This document shows, in pieces, positions 11,700 to 21,364 of a DNA stretch of 64,000 bases; position 1 is the first letter of the stretch; the number at the start of each line of letters is the position of its first letter. Source of the stretch: Woeseiaceae bacterium. Its GTDB lineage: Bacteria; Pseudomonadota; Gammaproteobacteria; Steroidobacterales; Woeseiaceae. The stretch is taken from the NCBI GenBank assembly GCA_028280615.1, contig JANQLK010000007.1, positions 1 to 64,000 on the forward strand, read 5' to 3'. The notes under the pieces are model-generated. The model was not told the origin of the DNA and ran no database searches. It saw nothing but the letters and a program-made list of their open reading frames with translations. The position numbers and the translations under genes are program-made.

Positions 11700-12860
11700 A
11701 TGCGTAATCTGATTGCAAGTGTGTTGCTGGTTGCATCCGCCGCGGCGTCGTCGCAGTCCGACCCGCCGCAGTTCACGCTCGAATCCGAGGCGCTCGCCGC
11801 CGAGATCGTCGAGCGCCTCGACCTGCAGCCCGGCGAGCGGTTCCTCGCGGTTGCGCAGCCGGGCCTGTTCGACGAGCTGATCCGGCACCTTCGATACGCA
11901 GTGATGAAAGCCGGAGCGATCGATCTCGGCGTGCTCGACGTGTTGCAGGTACCCGTGCCCGATGCCTGGGACGCGGGTATTCTGAACCGTGCCGGTAAGG
12001 ACGCAAGGGCCGAGCTCAGGGACATGCTCCGCGACGTCGATGCGTCGATCATGCTGCCCGGCGCCAATCCGACACATCCCGCCTACGCTGCGCTTCAGGA
12101 CCTTATGAGGGAAGGACAGGGTCGAACGATCCACTTTCACTGGCTTCAGGGCGGCGGCAGCGTCGCGCTGCCGGGGCAGCCGCTGCCCGCCACGCACGTC
12201 ATCGAGGCGAGCTACCAGCGGGCGATTCTCGAGACCGACTACGAGGGACTGGCTCGAGCGCAGCGCCGATTCGAAGCCGCCATGCGCGGCGCCGAGATTC
12301 GCGTCACGGACACCGCGGGCACGGATATCAGCTTTCGCATCGGGGACCGGCCGGTCAACCGCCAGGACGGAAACGCCTCCGCCGAGAGAACCGATGCCGG
12401 ACTCGTGCTGATCGATCGAGAAATCGAGCTGCCCGCCGGCGTCGTTCGGGTCGCGCCGCTCGAAGAGACGGTCAACGGCAGGATTGCGTTCCCGCCGTCG
12501 CAGTGGGCCGGCAAACCCGTAACGGGTCTGAAGCTGACATTCGAGAAGGGCCAGGTCGTCGACGTCACGGCCGACACGGGGCAGGAGTCCGTGCTCGAGG
12601 AGATGGACGCCGCGGGCGATGCGGGCAGGGCGTTCCGCGAACTGGGGCTGGGATTCAATCCGCTGCTCGCCGTGCCGGACGAGCGTCCCTGGATACCGTA
12701 CTACGGCTATGGCGCCGGCGTCGTGCGCCTTTCGCTTGGCGACAATACCGAGCTTGGCGGCAACGTTTCGGGGGGTTACAGCCGCTGGAACTTTTTCACC
12801 GATATGACTGTGGCCGTCGACGGTGAGGTGTGGGTTCGGGACGGAAAGCTCGTTCGATAG
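11700..12860 (+). CDS. Exported M29-like aminopeptidase family protein
   Basis: A 386-residue protein with a signal peptide (MRNLIASVLLVASAAASSQS). The body resembles M29 aminopeptidases: the EIVERLDLQPGERFLAVAQP start, central LLMREGQG-like region, and FRELGLGFNP, which corresponds to the conserved fALGtNP block. Known M29 enzymes place metal ligands in a C-terminal G-x-x-H-x-A-x-G and H-x-D arrangement. Here the matching positions read GVVRLSLGDN and FFTDMTV, so His residues look replaced. It may be a catalytically altered relative. It shares a transcript with the asparaginase domain gene. Confidence 0.6.
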   Translation: MRNLIASVLLVASAAASSQSDPPQFTLESEALAAEIVERLDLQPGERFLAVAQPGLFDELIRHLRYAVMKAGAIDLGVLDVLQVPVPDAWDAGILNRAGKDARAELRDMLRDVDASIMLPGANPTHPAYAALQDLMREGQGRTIHFHWLQGGGSVALPGQPLPATHVIEASYQRAILETDYEGLARAQRRFEAAMRGAEIRVTDTAGTDISFRIGDRPVNRQDGNASAERTDAGLVLIDREIELPAGVVRVAPLEETVNGRIAFPPSQWAGKPVTGLKLTFEKGQVVDVTADTGQESVLEEMDAAGDAGRAFRELGLGFNPLLAVPDERPWIPYYGYGAGVVRLSLGDNTELGGNVSGGYSRWNFFTDMTVAVDGEVWVRDGKLVR

Positions 12861-13025
12861 GGCGGCGGTCGTAGTGGCCGTGACGCGCGCAAAACACGAC
12901 TTCGATGTCCTATCGATCAGGTTTGCGCAACGCACCGCTGGAAACATGATCGTAACGTGTCCGTGCAGGGATTCCCCTCGCGTATCCGCTCGGCTAACCT
13001 AGCAAGCAATTCTCGTTGGAGTACG

Positions 13026-14057
13026 ATGTTGAGACACCGTAGATATTCGAAAGACTGCAGCTCTACCCTGCTCATCGTTGTAAGCCTGTTACTCAGCGCG
13101 AGCACCCGGGCCGACGACTTTGGTTTCGAGGTCAGCGCTTCTTTCGATGCCGATCGACTGTCCTGGGCCAGTCCGCTGTTCAGTTTCAGTGGACAGGAAA
13201 GCACCGTCTTCTCGGACACAGATACGGACACAACGGCATTGACGGCCGCGTGGTATTTCGGCGGCGCATCTGACGATGACGGGCCCCTGAGCCGAGCCGT
13301 TTTTCTAAGCCGCGCATCGTCGATCGACTTTGCCTACCGGCGGATCGACGTCAGCGCGAACGCCCGTATTGATCCGCCACCGCAGCTTACACCTTTTCCC
13401 GGCCCAATCTCACCGGGCCTGCCAGAAGATCCGATCTTCGTTGCTTCACCGGGGCCGGCGACGCCGAGCGTTGACGGCAACGACTACGCGCTTGGAGGCC
13501 GCTACGTGTGGGCTGAGTCAGGCTGGTTCGTGTTCGGCGGCGTGACGATAGGCGATGGCGACGTCAGCGACAGCCTCTTCAGGATATCGGTTGACAGCCG
13601 TCAACTCCTTGCAGGCGGCGGCCTGTATCTCGGTGAGCGTACTGCTATCGAAATCGCGGTCATCGACTCCGAGGTCGAATTGCAGAGCAATGCCCGCGTC
13701 GACGACGACTCTGCGACGGACTTCGCGATCAGCTTCACGCACATAGGCAGCCTTGGATCGACCTGGCAGTACGGCGTCGACGCCGCTCTGATCGAACGTG
13801 ATCGCGCGAACTCCGATACGGCAACCGCGTTGCGTGGGTCTCTGTTCCCGTCACGCAACGTCGCTTTCGGTCTTGAGATCGAAACGGAGGTGGACGCGGT
13901 ATTTGAAACCGGCACACGGTATAGCCTGTTCGGCAGCTGGTTCGTTACGCGGCAACTCGAATTCTTCGGCAGCTATGGCACGGTGGATATCGACGCGCCG
14001 GAGGGCAGCACTGCGGATCTCGACGTTTACTCGCTGGGCTTTCTCGGCCGCTTCTGA
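13026..14057 (+). CDS. Putative outer-membrane beta-barrel protein
   Basis: A 343-residue protein; ATG at 13026 is preceded by a GGAG site 6 bp upstream, which decides the start over a longer frame from 12957. A hydrophobic signal (STLLIVVSLLLSASTRA, then DDFGFEV) is followed by alternating hydrophobic/polar strands with aromatic girdles (TTALTAAWYFGG, YALGGRYVWAESGWFVFGG, GTRYSLFGSWFV) and a terminal Phe (YSLGFLGRF), the classic mark for barrel assembly. An acidic, Pro-rich external-type loop sits at about 120-165. No family was recognised. Monocistronic by position. Confidence 0.65.
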   Translation: MLRHRRYSKDCSSTLLIVVSLLLSASTRADDFGFEVSASFDADRLSWASPLFSFSGQESTVFSDTDTDTTALTAAWYFGGASDDDGPLSRAVFLSRASSIDFAYRRIDVSANARIDPPPQLTPFPGPISPGLPEDPIFVASPGPATPSVDGNDYALGGRYVWAESGWFVFGGVTIGDGDVSDSLFRISVDSRQLLAGGGLYLGERTAIEIAVIDSEVELQSNARVDDDSATDFAISFTHIGSLGSTWQYGVDAALIERDRANSDTATALRGSLFPSRNVAFGLEIETEVDAVFETGTRYSLFGSWFVTRQLEFFGSYGTVDIDAPEGSTADLDVYSLGFLGRF

Positions 14058-14123
14058 CCACCGGGCGTGGCTGGTTCTTTCCTGCAAGCGAGGATCGAAC
14101 GAGACCTGCCGCGCTGGCCAAGG

Positions 14124-14223
14124 GTCGTCGCGCGAATCTACAAATCGAAAGTGATTGCCTGCGCGAGGGGTAAGTCGTCGCTCGAATCTACAGATCGAAA
14201 GTGATTCCCTGCGCCAGGGGTAA
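14124..14223. repeat. 50-bp tandem duplication of a gene 3' end
   Basis: Copies 14124-14173 and 14174-14223 are identical at 46 of 50 positions. The second copy contains the last 11 codons and stop codon of the minus-strand aldehyde dehydrogenase; the first is a downstream duplicate that would encode LPLAQAITFDL plus a stop. The period is not a multiple of three, so read-through would not join the copies in frame. Confidence 0.9.
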
Positions 14224-15705
14224 GTCGCTGCCCCAGTTGATCGTATTCGTCTGCCTTCGCATGTACGCCTTCCACGAGTCCGAACCGGCCTCGCGGCCGC
14301 CGCCGGTTTCCTTCTCGCCGCCGAATGCGCCGCCGATCTCGGCGCCCGAGGTGCCGATGTTGACGTTGGCGATGCCGCAGTCGGAGCCCGCGGCCGACAG
14401 GAAGTACTCGGCATTCTGCAGGTTGTCCGTGAAGATCGCCGACGACAGGCCCTGCTTGACGCCGTTCTGCAGTTCGATGGCTTCGTCGAGCGAGTCGAAC
14501 GGGACCAGGTAGACGATCGGGCCGAAGGTTTCGGTCTGCACGATCGCGGCGTCGTTGGACGCCGTTGCGATTGCGGGCGTAATGAAGTTGCCCGGGCCGT
14601 CGAGCGGTTCGCCGCCGCAGTGGACTTCGCCGCCCGACTCGCGAATCGTATCCAGCGCCTTGCCGATGCGCTCGATGGCCGTTTCGTCGATCAGCGGGCC
14701 CATGAGCGTGTCGTCGTCGAGCGGGTCGCCGATGCGGACCTGCCTGTAGGCATCGACGAGCTTGTCCTTGAGCTCGCTCAGACGCGAACGCTCGACGAGC
14801 ACGCGGCGCGTCGACGTGCAGCGCTGGCCGGCGGTGCCGACGGCGCCGAACACGATAGCCGGAACCGCGAGCTCGAGATTCGCGTATTTGTCGACGATGA
14901 TCGCGTTGTTACCGCCGAGCTCGAGCAGGAACTTGCCCATGCGTTTGGCAACGCATTCGCCGACGTGGCGGCCGACGGCCGTCGAGCCCGTGAACGACAC
15001 GAGGTCGATGCGCGTATCGTCGACGAAGGTCTGCGCGAGCTGATTCGTTCCGTCATTGATCAGAAAGAACACGGGCGGGTGGCCGGCGTCCTCGAGAGCC
15101 GCATTGACGATCCTCTGCACGGCGACGCCGCACAGCGGCGTCTTCGGCGACGGCTTCCAGACGTTGACGTTGCCGCAGACGGCCGCGATGAACGCATTCC
15201 ACGAGTACACGGCCACCGGGAAATTGAACGCCGAGATCGTGCCGACGATACCCAGCGGGTGCCACTGCTCGTACATGCGGTGCCGCGGGCGTTCCGAGTG
15301 CATCGTCTTGCCGTACAGCATGCGCGACTGGCCGACCGCGAAATCGGCGATGTCGATCATCTCCTGGACCTCGCCGATGCCCTCGGCCTTGATCTTGCCC
15401 ATCTCGAGCGACACGAGCTTGCCGAGCGGTTCGAGTTTCTCGCGCAGGGCATGGCCGACCAGGCGAACGGCCTCGCCGCGCACGGGCGCCGGCGTCATGC
15501 GCCAGGTCTTGAACGACTCGCGCGCCGTTTCGATCACGCGCTCGTACTCGGCCGGCGTCGTCGATCGCACGGTGGCGATGATCTCGCCCGTCGTCGGGTT
15601 GACGGACTCGATCAGTTCGCCGGACGGATCCGACGAGCTCTCGCTGCCGAGCCAGGTGCCGGGGTTCTCGGCCTCGACGCCGAGCTCCTTGAGAATGTCG
15701 TTCAT
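14188..15705 (-). CDS. Alpha-aminoadipate semialdehyde dehydrogenase (ALDH7 family)
   Basis: NAD-dependent aldehyde dehydrogenase of 505 residues. ALDH hallmarks are visible: [25 protein letters not shown], the [14 protein letters not shown] block with the general-base Glu, and [15 protein letters not shown] with the catalytic Cys. The GQRCTSTRR context and length match ALDH7 enzymes, which oxidise alpha-aminoadipate semialdehyde/piperideine-6-carboxylate to aminoadipate in lysine degradation. The ATG at 15705 overlaps the stop of the lysine dehydrogenase-like gene by the four bases ATGA, so translation is probably coupled. An 802-residue frame that runs on upstream is a shadow of the neighbour. 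Its 3' end is tandemly duplicated. Confidence 0.92.
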   Translation of the reverse strand: MNDILKELGVEAENPGTWLGSESSSDPSGELIESVNPTTGEIIATVRSTTPAEYERVIETARESFKTWRMTPAPVRGEAVRLVGHALREKLEPLGKLVSLEMGKIKAEGIGEVQEMIDIADFAVGQSRMLYGKTMHSERPRHRMYEQWHPLGIVGTISAFNFPVAVYSWNAFIAAVCGNVNVWKPSPKTPLCGVAVQRIVNAALEDAGHPPVFFLINDGTNQLAQTFVDDTRIDLVSFTGSTAVGRHVGECVAKRMGKFLLELGGNNAIIVDKYANLELAVPAIVFGAVGTAGQRCTSTRRVLVERSRLSELKDKLVDAYRQVRIGDPLDDDTLMGPLIDETAIERIGKALDTIRESGGEVHCGGEPLDGPGNFITPAIATASNDAAIVQTETFGPIVYLVPFDSLDEAIELQNGVKQGLSSAIFTDNLQNAEYFLSAAGSDCGIANVNIGTSGAEIGGAFGGEKETGGGREAGSDSWKAYMRRQTNTINWGSDLPLAQGITFDL

Positions 15706-16874
15706 TGCTTGTCTCCCGCTTTGACGCGCTGATGCCCCGTCTCGCCGCGCGCGACGAGCATCGCCGATTCGAGGCTCGAGCCGCCGTGCGCGTAGTATTC
15801 GCCGAAGCGATTGGTCAGGACGTCGGCCAGGCTGAACTGCTCCTGGCGTACGAAGCCCGAGTACTTCTCCGGGTCGTTGAATACGAGGTCGATGACGCTG
15901 CAGATGCCCGCAGCGGTCGTAATCTGGATCGCCGACCACAGGCGCCCGCCGACCACCTGCGGATACACCTTGTTGACGTAGTTTTCTTCGCGCAGCTCGC
16001 CGTCCTGCCAGCCGGTCACGGCCGCGTAGATGATGACGACGTCCTGCAGCGTCTGCGGCACGGCATTCTCGAGGATGCGCTTCAATGTGTCGCGATCGTG
16101 ATTGAGCTTCAGCCCGTTCATGAGCAGCCGCATCTGGTGGCAGTGGCCCGGGTAGCGAATCGTCTTGTAGTTCATCGTCGAGACCTGGCCCTCGTAGGTC
16201 TCGGCCAGCGAGCCCAGGCCGCCCGAGGTATTGAACGCCTCGTACTTCGTGCCGTCGATCTCGATCTGCTCGAGGCCCTCGAGCGGCAGGACGTCCACCT
16301 CGGCGCCGTCCACGATCGCGTTGCACAGGTTGCCGTACTCGTTGATGATGCCGTCCGTCGACCAGGTCAGCGAGTACTTGAGCACGTTGTTCGGGTGCTG
16401 TGGCAGCGCGCCGACGCGAAGCTTGACCGCCTTGAGCCTGTCGAAGTGAGAGATCAGCTCGTTCGCGGCGATGCTGATGAAACCGGGCGCGAGACCGCAC
16501 TGCGGCGCGAACACCTTGTCCGTGCCCTCGGCGATCTGGCGCACGGCCTCGGTTACCGCGACGTCCTCCGTGAGGTCGAAGTAATGCAGGCCGCACTCGC
16601 GCGCCACCTCGGCGACGGCAAGGTTGCAGAAGTAGGGCAGGCCGGAGACGACGGCCGTTGGCTTGTGCTTCTCGACATGCGCCTTGAGCGCGGTCCTGTC
16701 GCTCGCGTCGAGGTCGAACGGCACGATCGTGTCGAGCCCGTGGCCGGCAGCGACTTCGGCCGCCGCACCTTGCCGGGCGTCGGCCAGCTGTACGCGGTAG
16801 TCACCGCTGTTGCCCAGAAGCCCGGAGATGAGCACGCCGATCTTGCCGGCGCCGAGTACGAGGATGTCGCGCAT
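15702..16874 (-). CDS. Saccharopine dehydrogenase-like / L-lysine 6-dehydrogenase
   Basis: A 390-residue protein with an N-terminal NAD(P) Rossmann fold ([20 protein letters not shown]) and the saccharopine dehydrogenase C-terminal fold ([34 protein letters not shown]). Single-domain members next to an ALDH7 gene are typically lysine 6-dehydrogenases or saccharopine dehydrogenases producing aminoadipate semialdehyde. The downstream gene then oxidises that product, so the two form a short lysine catabolic module. ATG 16874 is preferred because the Rossmann motif begins there; a longer frame to 16973 adds a Pro/Phe-rich tail. Which of the two activities applies cannot be decided here. Confidence 0.85.
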   Translation of the reverse strand: MRDILVLGAGKIGVLISGLLGNSGDYRVQLADARQGAAAEVAAGHGLDTIVPFDLDASDRTALKAHVEKHKPTAVVSGLPYFCNLAVAEVARECGLHYFDLTEDVAVTEAVRQIAEGTDKVFAPQCGLAPGFISIAANELISHFDRLKAVKLRVGALPQHPNNVLKYSLTWSTDGIINEYGNLCNAIVDGAEVDVLPLEGLEQIEIDGTKYEAFNTSGGLGSLAETYEGQVSTMNYKTIRYPGHCHQMRLLMNGLKLNHDRDTLKRILENAVPQTLQDVVIIYAAVTGWQDGELREENYVNKVYPQVVGGRLWSAIQITTAAGICSVIDLVFNDPEKYSGFVRQEQFSLADVLTNRFGEYYAHGGSSLESAMLVARGETGHQRVKAGDKQ

Positions 16875-17086
16875 TGGGTATCCTGCATGCGGCCTGCCAA
16901 ACGAAAAAACCGCCGGGCAGGGCGGAATTGAAGTGGCGGGCATTGTGCCAAAAAACCGCACAAAAAAAAGCACTTACCACGATTCTGGTAGGCGGTGGCA
17001 GAGTGGCTCACAAAGCCCTCGCAACTATCTGATTACACGAGAAACTTTTGCCGCCCTGGATTGAGTCGTGGCAGTATTGCCGCAAT

Positions 17087-17110
17087 GGGCGCTACAGGCG
17101 CTCTTTTTTT
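17087..17110 (+). terminator. Attenuator-like hairpin in the DAHP synthase leader
   Basis: A 7-bp stem (GGGCGCT and GGCGCTC with two G-U pairs, loop ACA) is followed directly by seven T residues. The upstream gene is divergent, so no plus-strand gene needs terminating here. It precedes the GTG start of DAHP synthase by 31 bp, which suggests transcription attenuation. A smaller hairpin GGCAGTATTGCC lies just before it. Confidence 0.55.
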
Positions 17111-17141
17111 GCCATTCGCCGCCGCCGAAACCGAGACTACC

Positions 17142-18491
17142 GTGACCCGAAAAATCCCCACCACCGACTGGCACCCGGCCAGCTGGACCAGCCTTCCCGC
17201 CGCCCAGCAGCCGAGCTACCCGGACCAGGCCGAACTCGATCGCGCCGTCGCAAGCCTGAGCCGCCTACCGCCGATCGTGACCTCGTGGGAGGTCGACGCG
17301 CTCAAGGATCACATCGCGAAAGCGCAGCGCGGCGAGGCCTTCGTCTTGCAGGGCGGCGACTGCGCCGAGACGTTTGACGAATGCACCTCCGAGAACATCG
17401 TTGCAAAACTCAAGATCCTGCTGCAGATGAGCCTCGTCATGCTCTACGGTCTAAAAAAGCCCGTCGTTCGGATCGGACGCATGGCCGGCCAGTACGCCAA
17501 GCCGCGCTCCGCCGATACCGAGACCCGCGACGGCAAGACCCTGCCGAGCTTCCGCGGCGACCTGGTCAATCGGAGCGGCTTCAGCGACGCGGACCGCGTA
17601 CCGGAGCCGGACCTCATACTGCGCGGCTACGAGCGCGCCGCGCTGACGCTGAACTTCGTCCGCTCACTGATCGACGGCGGTTTCGCCGACCTGCATCACC
17701 CGGAATACTGGGACCTCGGCTGGGTCGGCCACTCGCCGATGGCCGACGAGTACCGTTCGATCGTGCACTCGATCTCCGAGTCGCTCGACTTTCTGGAGGT
17801 CGTGCTCGGCCGGGAGGTGCACCTCGCGCAGCGCTCCGAGATGTATGCCGCGCACGAAGGCCTGCACCTCCTGTACGAGCAGGCTCAGACGCGCTACCTC
17901 GATCGCCGCGGCCGCTGGTACAACCTGACGACCCACTTCCCGTGGATCGGCATGCGCACGGCGATGATGGACGGCGCGCACGTCGAGTACTTCCGCGGAA
18001 TCTCCAATCCGATGGGCATCAAGATCGGCCCTGGCATGTCGCGCGAGTGGCTGCAGGATCTGATCCGCACGCTGAACCCGAATAACGAGCCGGGCCGCCT
18101 CACGCTCATTCATCGCTTTGGCGCGAAACTGATCGAGGAACACCTGCCCGATCTGATCACGGCCGTGCGCGAAACCGGTTCGCCGGTGCTCTGGGTCTGC
18201 GACCCGATGCACGGCAATACCGAGAGTACGGCGAGCGGCGTCAAAACGCGCCGCTTCGACAACATCGTCTCGGAACTCGAGTCCGCGTTCGCCGTGCACC
18301 AGGAGATGGGCAGCTACCTGGGCGGCGTGCACCTGGAACTCACGGGCGAAAACGTCACCGAGTGCACGGGCGGCGCGCGGGGCCTGACCGACGGCGATCT
18401 CGCGCGGTCCTACAAGTCGACCGTCGACCCGCGCCTGAACTACGAGCAGGCGATGGAAGTCGCCATGCGCATCGCGGGACTCAGGGGCTGA
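17142..18491 (+). CDS. Class II 3-deoxy-7-phosphoheptulonate synthase
   Basis: First enzyme of the shikimate pathway, joining phosphoenolpyruvate and erythrose 4-phosphate. Class II features are clear: QQPSYPDQAELDRAV near the N-terminus, LQGGDCAETFDECTSENI with the metal-binding Cys, RIGRMAGQYAKPRS, GANPMGIK-like SNPMGIKIGPGM, and CDPMHGNTESTASGVKTR. GTG 17142 gives 449 residues, the usual class II size; an ATG at 17085 would extend it through the attenuator-like hairpin, and 16995 through an untypical leader. The ribosome site is weak for all candidates. It is divergent from the lysine catabolism pair and converges with the molybdoenzyme subunit gene. Confidence 0.93.
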   Translation: MTRKIPTTDWHPASWTSLPAAQQPSYPDQAELDRAVASLSRLPPIVTSWEVDALKDHIAKAQRGEAFVLQGGDCAETFDECTSENIVAKLKILLQMSLVMLYGLKKPVVRIGRMAGQYAKPRSADTETRDGKTLPSFRGDLVNRSGFSDADRVPEPDLILRGYERAALTLNFVRSLIDGGFADLHHPEYWDLGWVGHSPMADEYRSIVHSISESLDFLEVVLGREVHLAQRSEMYAAHEGLHLLYEQAQTRYLDRRGRWYNLTTHFPWIGMRTAMMDGAHVEYFRGISNPMGIKIGPGMSREWLQDLIRTLNPNNEPGRLTLIHRFGAKLIEEHLPDLITAVRETGSPVLWVCDPMHGNTESTASGVKTRRFDNIVSELESAFAVHQEMGSYLGGVHLELTGENVTECTGGARGLTDGDLARSYKSTVDPRLNYEQAMEVAMRIAGLRG

Positions 18492-18504
18492 GGCGACGGC
18501 CGGG

Positions 18505-20715
18505 TCAGCTCTTAAGCTGGTTGCCGATCGGTAGTTCGTACACCCGTTTGCCCGTCGCGGCGGCGAGCGCATTCGCAAGCGCCGGCGCGAGCGGCGGGAC
18601 GCCCGGTTCGCCGACGCCCGTGGGCGCCTCGCCCGACTGCACGATATGCACCTCGACGTCGGGCATCTCATGAATCCTCAAGGACCGGTACAGGTCGAAG
18701 TTGCCCTCAATGACCTCGCCCTCGCCGAGCGTGATCTGCTCGCGGAGCGCCGCGGACAGGCCGTAGCCGATGCCGCCCTCCATCTGCGCCTTGATGACGT
18801 CGGGGTTGATCGCGATGCCGCAGTCCACGGCGCACACGACCCTGTCGACCGAGAACGAACCGTCGTCCGCGACCGTAACGTCCACGACCTCGGCGACGAA
18901 GGTGTTGAACGACTCTTGCAGCGCGATGCCACGGCCGCGCCCGGGGCCCAGGTCCTCGCCCCAGCCGGCCTTATCGGCGGCCAGGTCGAGTACGGCGCGG
19001 TGCCTCGGGTGCGACTCGAGCAGCTGACGGCGAAGCTCGTAGGCGTCGGCGCCCGCCTCGGCGGCCAGCTCGTCGAAGAAGGCCTCCGTGACGTAGCCGT
19101 TGTGGGTGTGACCGACCGAGCGCCACCACAGCGTCGGCACGCCGTTGGCGACCTCGTGATAGCTCACGTGCATATGAGGTATTGCGTAGGGCAGCCCGCG
19201 CGAGCCCTCGACGGCCGTGCCGTCGACGCCGTCCTGGATCAGGCCCTCGAACGCCGTGCCCTTGAGAAACGACTGGATCGCGATGCGGTGACGCCACGCG
19301 GCGATGTTGCCGTCGCCGTCGACGGCGCCTTCCATCACGTGGAAACTCATCGGCCGGTAGCGGCCGCCGCGCATGTCGTCCTCGCGCGTCCAGATGAGCT
19401 TGACCGGGGCGCGGCCGCCGATTGCCTGCGCGATCATCGCGGCCTCGGCGACATAGTCGCTGTCCGGCACGGCGCGGCGGCCGAAACTGCCGCCGGCCCA
19501 GACCGTGTTGATCTTCACGGCGCCCGGGTCGATGCCGAGTATATTTGCAACGACGTACTGGTCGCCGGTCTGCAGCTGCGCGCCGGTCCAGATCTCGCAG
19601 CCGCCGTCACCGAGCTCGACGACGCAGTCCATGGGCTCCATCGTGGCGTGGGCGAGGAACGGGAAGCGGTACTCGCGGCGAATGACCCGCTCGGCGGCGT
19701 CGAAGACCGCGTCGACGTCGCCATCGCGGCGCGCGTCGAGACCACCGCTCGCTATCGCGGCGGCATAGTCCTCGAACAGTTGCACGGTGCCGCGAAGCTC
19801 GGCGCCGCTATCGTCCCAGACGACTTCGAGCGCGTCCCGGCCCTTCTTCGCGGACCAGAAGCTGTCGGCGACGACGGCGACGCCGCGCGGTATCTCGACG
19901 ACATCGCTGACGCCGGGCACGTCGAGCGCCGCGCTCGCATCGAACGACGCGACGCTCGCGCCGAACTTCGGCGGATGCGCGACGACGGCCGTGAGCATGC
20001 CGGGCCGCGTGACGTCGAGCGTGTATTGCGCGCTGCCGTCGGTCTTCGCCGCGGAGTCGATGCGCGGAACGTCGGCGCCGATCAGCGTGAATTCGGCGGG
20101 ATCTTTGAGCGCTGGATTCTCGGGCGGCGTCCTGTCGGCCGCGGCGGCTGCCAGATCGCCGAAGCTCGCCTGCTGGCCGGTCGCCGGGTGACTGACGACA
20201 CCGTCCGCAACCTCGATTTCCCCGGTCGCGACCTGCCAGCGGGCCGCCGCGGCGTCGACGAGCATGGCTCGCGCGCCGGCCGCCGCCGTCCGCAGCTGCA
20301 TCCAGGAGTTGGCGACAGACGACGAGCCGCCCGTGCCCTGGAACGGGCCGAAGGCGAGATTGTTGTAGACCGCGGCGTCGGCCGGCGCAAATTCGGTGCG
20401 CATCTGCGGCCATGCCGCGCCGAGTTCCTCGGCCACGATCGTGGCGAGTCCCGTCGTGATGCCCTGGCCCTTGTCGAGATGCTTGACGACGGTCGTGACG
20501 CTGTTGTCCGACTGGATTTTGACGAAGGCGTTGAAGGTCTCGCTCGTGACCGGTTCAGCGGGACTGGTCGCAGCCGTGGTCGGCGCCTCCGGCGTGTCGG
20601 ACCTGTCGCTACAGCCGATAAGGAAACCCGTGCCCGACAGGCCGACGACTTTCAGAAAGCCGCGGCGCGACAGTTCGGGGCGCGGCAGGAATCGACGTTC
20701 GATTTTTCCAAGCAT
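18505..20715 (-). CDS. Molybdopterin-binding aldehyde/isoquinoline oxidoreductase, large subunit (IorB-like)
   Basis: A 736-residue catalytic subunit of the xanthine oxidase family with two molybdopterin-binding halves (for example GGSFGRRAVPDSDYVAEAA and the C-terminal GVGEPGVPPLAPALANALAA). The N-terminus has a Tat signal (LSRRGFLKVVG) that ends in LIGC, a possible lipobox, so the enzyme may be a Tat-exported lipoprotein in the periplasm. The 2Fe-2S subunit lies just upstream with its stop one base before this ATG (20715). No FAD subunit gene is nearby, which fits the IorAB type that passes electrons to cytochromes. Substrate unknown. Confidence 0.88.
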   Translation of the reverse strand: MLGKIERRFLPRPELSRRGFLKVVGLSGTGFLIGCSDRSDTPEAPTTAATSPAEPVTSETFNAFVKIQSDNSVTTVVKHLDKGQGITTGLATIVAEELGAAWPQMRTEFAPADAAVYNNLAFGPFQGTGGSSSVANSWMQLRTAAAGARAMLVDAAAARWQVATGEIEVADGVVSHPATGQQASFGDLAAAAADRTPPENPALKDPAEFTLIGADVPRIDSAAKTDGSAQYTLDVTRPGMLTAVVAHPPKFGASVASFDASAALDVPGVSDVVEIPRGVAVVADSFWSAKKGRDALEVVWDDSGAELRGTVQLFEDYAAAIASGGLDARRDGDVDAVFDAAERVIRREYRFPFLAHATMEPMDCVVELGDGGCEIWTGAQLQTGDQYVVANILGIDPGAVKINTVWAGGSFGRRAVPDSDYVAEAAMIAQAIGGRAPVKLIWTREDDMRGGRYRPMSFHVMEGAVDGDGNIAAWRHRIAIQSFLKGTAFEGLIQDGVDGTAVEGSRGLPYAIPHMHVSYHEVANGVPTLWWRSVGHTHNGYVTEAFFDELAAEAGADAYELRRQLLESHPRHRAVLDLAADKAGWGEDLGPGRGRGIALQESFNTFVAEVVDVTVADDGSFSVDRVVCAVDCGIAINPDVIKAQMEGGIGYGLSAALREQITLGEGEVIEGNFDLYRSLRIHEMPDVEVHIVQSGEAPTGVGEPGVPPLAPALANALAAATGKRVYELPIGNQLKS

Positions 20716-20716
20716 C

Positions 20717-21178
20717 TCAAGCCTCCAGTTCGTCGGCGGCGCGATGGATCGCGGCGCGAATACGGTGGTAGGTGGCACAGCGGCAGAGGTTGCCCTGCAT
20801 CGCCGTGTTGATTTCGGCGTCGGTCGGCCTGGGCGTCGACTCGAGCAGCGCGGTGGCGCTCATCATCTGGCCGGACTGGCAGTAGCCGCACTGCACGACG
20901 TCGAGATCGCGCCAGGCCTGTCGTACCGCCATCGCGGCCTTGCTCTCGACGCCCTCGACCGTGGTTACCTCGCCGTCGCCGACGACGGAAACAGGCGTGA
21001 TGCAGGAGCGAATCGGGTTGCCGTTCAGGTGCACGGTGCAGGCGCCGCACTGAGCGATGCCGCAGCCGAACTTGGTACCCGTAAGGCCGACGTCCTCACG
21101 TAGTACCCACAACAGGGGTTTGTCGTCGGGCACGTCCACGGAGTGGACCTTGCCGTTCACGTTCAACGTTACTGCCAT
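20717..21178 (-). CDS. (2Fe-2S)-binding subunit (IorA-like)
   Basis: A 153-residue electron-transfer subunit with two iron-sulfur centres: the plant ferredoxin-type [15 protein letters not shown] (residues about 39-53) with a further Cys in RSCITP, and the C-terminal four-helix CGYCQSGQM...GNLCRC motif. It has no signal peptide, so it probably crosses the membrane folded together with the Tat-targeted large subunit. The one-base gap to the large subunit argues for coupled expression. Upstream, 21179-21364 holds no gene and should contain the promoter. Confidence 0.93.
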   Translation of the reverse strand: MAVTLNVNGKVHSVDVPDDKPLLWVLREDVGLTGTKFGCGIAQCGACTVHLNGNPIRSCITPVSVVGDGEVTTVEGVESKAAMAVRQAWRDLDVVQCGYCQSGQMMSATALLESTPRPTDAEINTAMQGNLCRCATYHRIRAAIHRAADELEA

Positions 21179-21364
21179 CGTTGGCTCCTCGATTGTTGCG
21201 TACGGGCGCAGGCTCCGAATGTCGGATACCGGGCGCGAAAGCTATACGGACGGTTCGCTTGGATCGTTCGGACGCTTGGGCTGTCCTGGCGACAGGCCTC
21301 TTTAGCAGACGCGAGCGGAAGAGGGCGGAACCGGAGAGTGCGTACCGACTATAACAGACCCGCG

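Noticed and set aside
15706-16596. Extended N-terminus of the aldehyde dehydrogenase
   Set aside because: The continuation is an alternate-frame reading of the lysine dehydrogenase-like gene; the true start is the ATG at 15705 in an ATGA overlap.
16990-17025. tRNA-like segment ggtggcagagtggctcac
   Set aside because: It resembles a tRNA D arm, but no acceptor stem, anticodon stem or T arm can be formed around it.
16995-17141. N-terminal extension of DAHP synthase or a leader peptide gene
   Set aside because: The frame contains single Trp, Tyr and Phe codons but no stop before the terminator hairpin and no clustered aromatic codons, so a classical leader peptide is not supported.
18646-20811. 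721-residue open frame on the plus strand
   Set aside because: It is antisense to the molybdoenzyme genes; GC-rich codon bias opens this frame. It has no start signals and its composition is Arg/Asp/Val-rich without domains.
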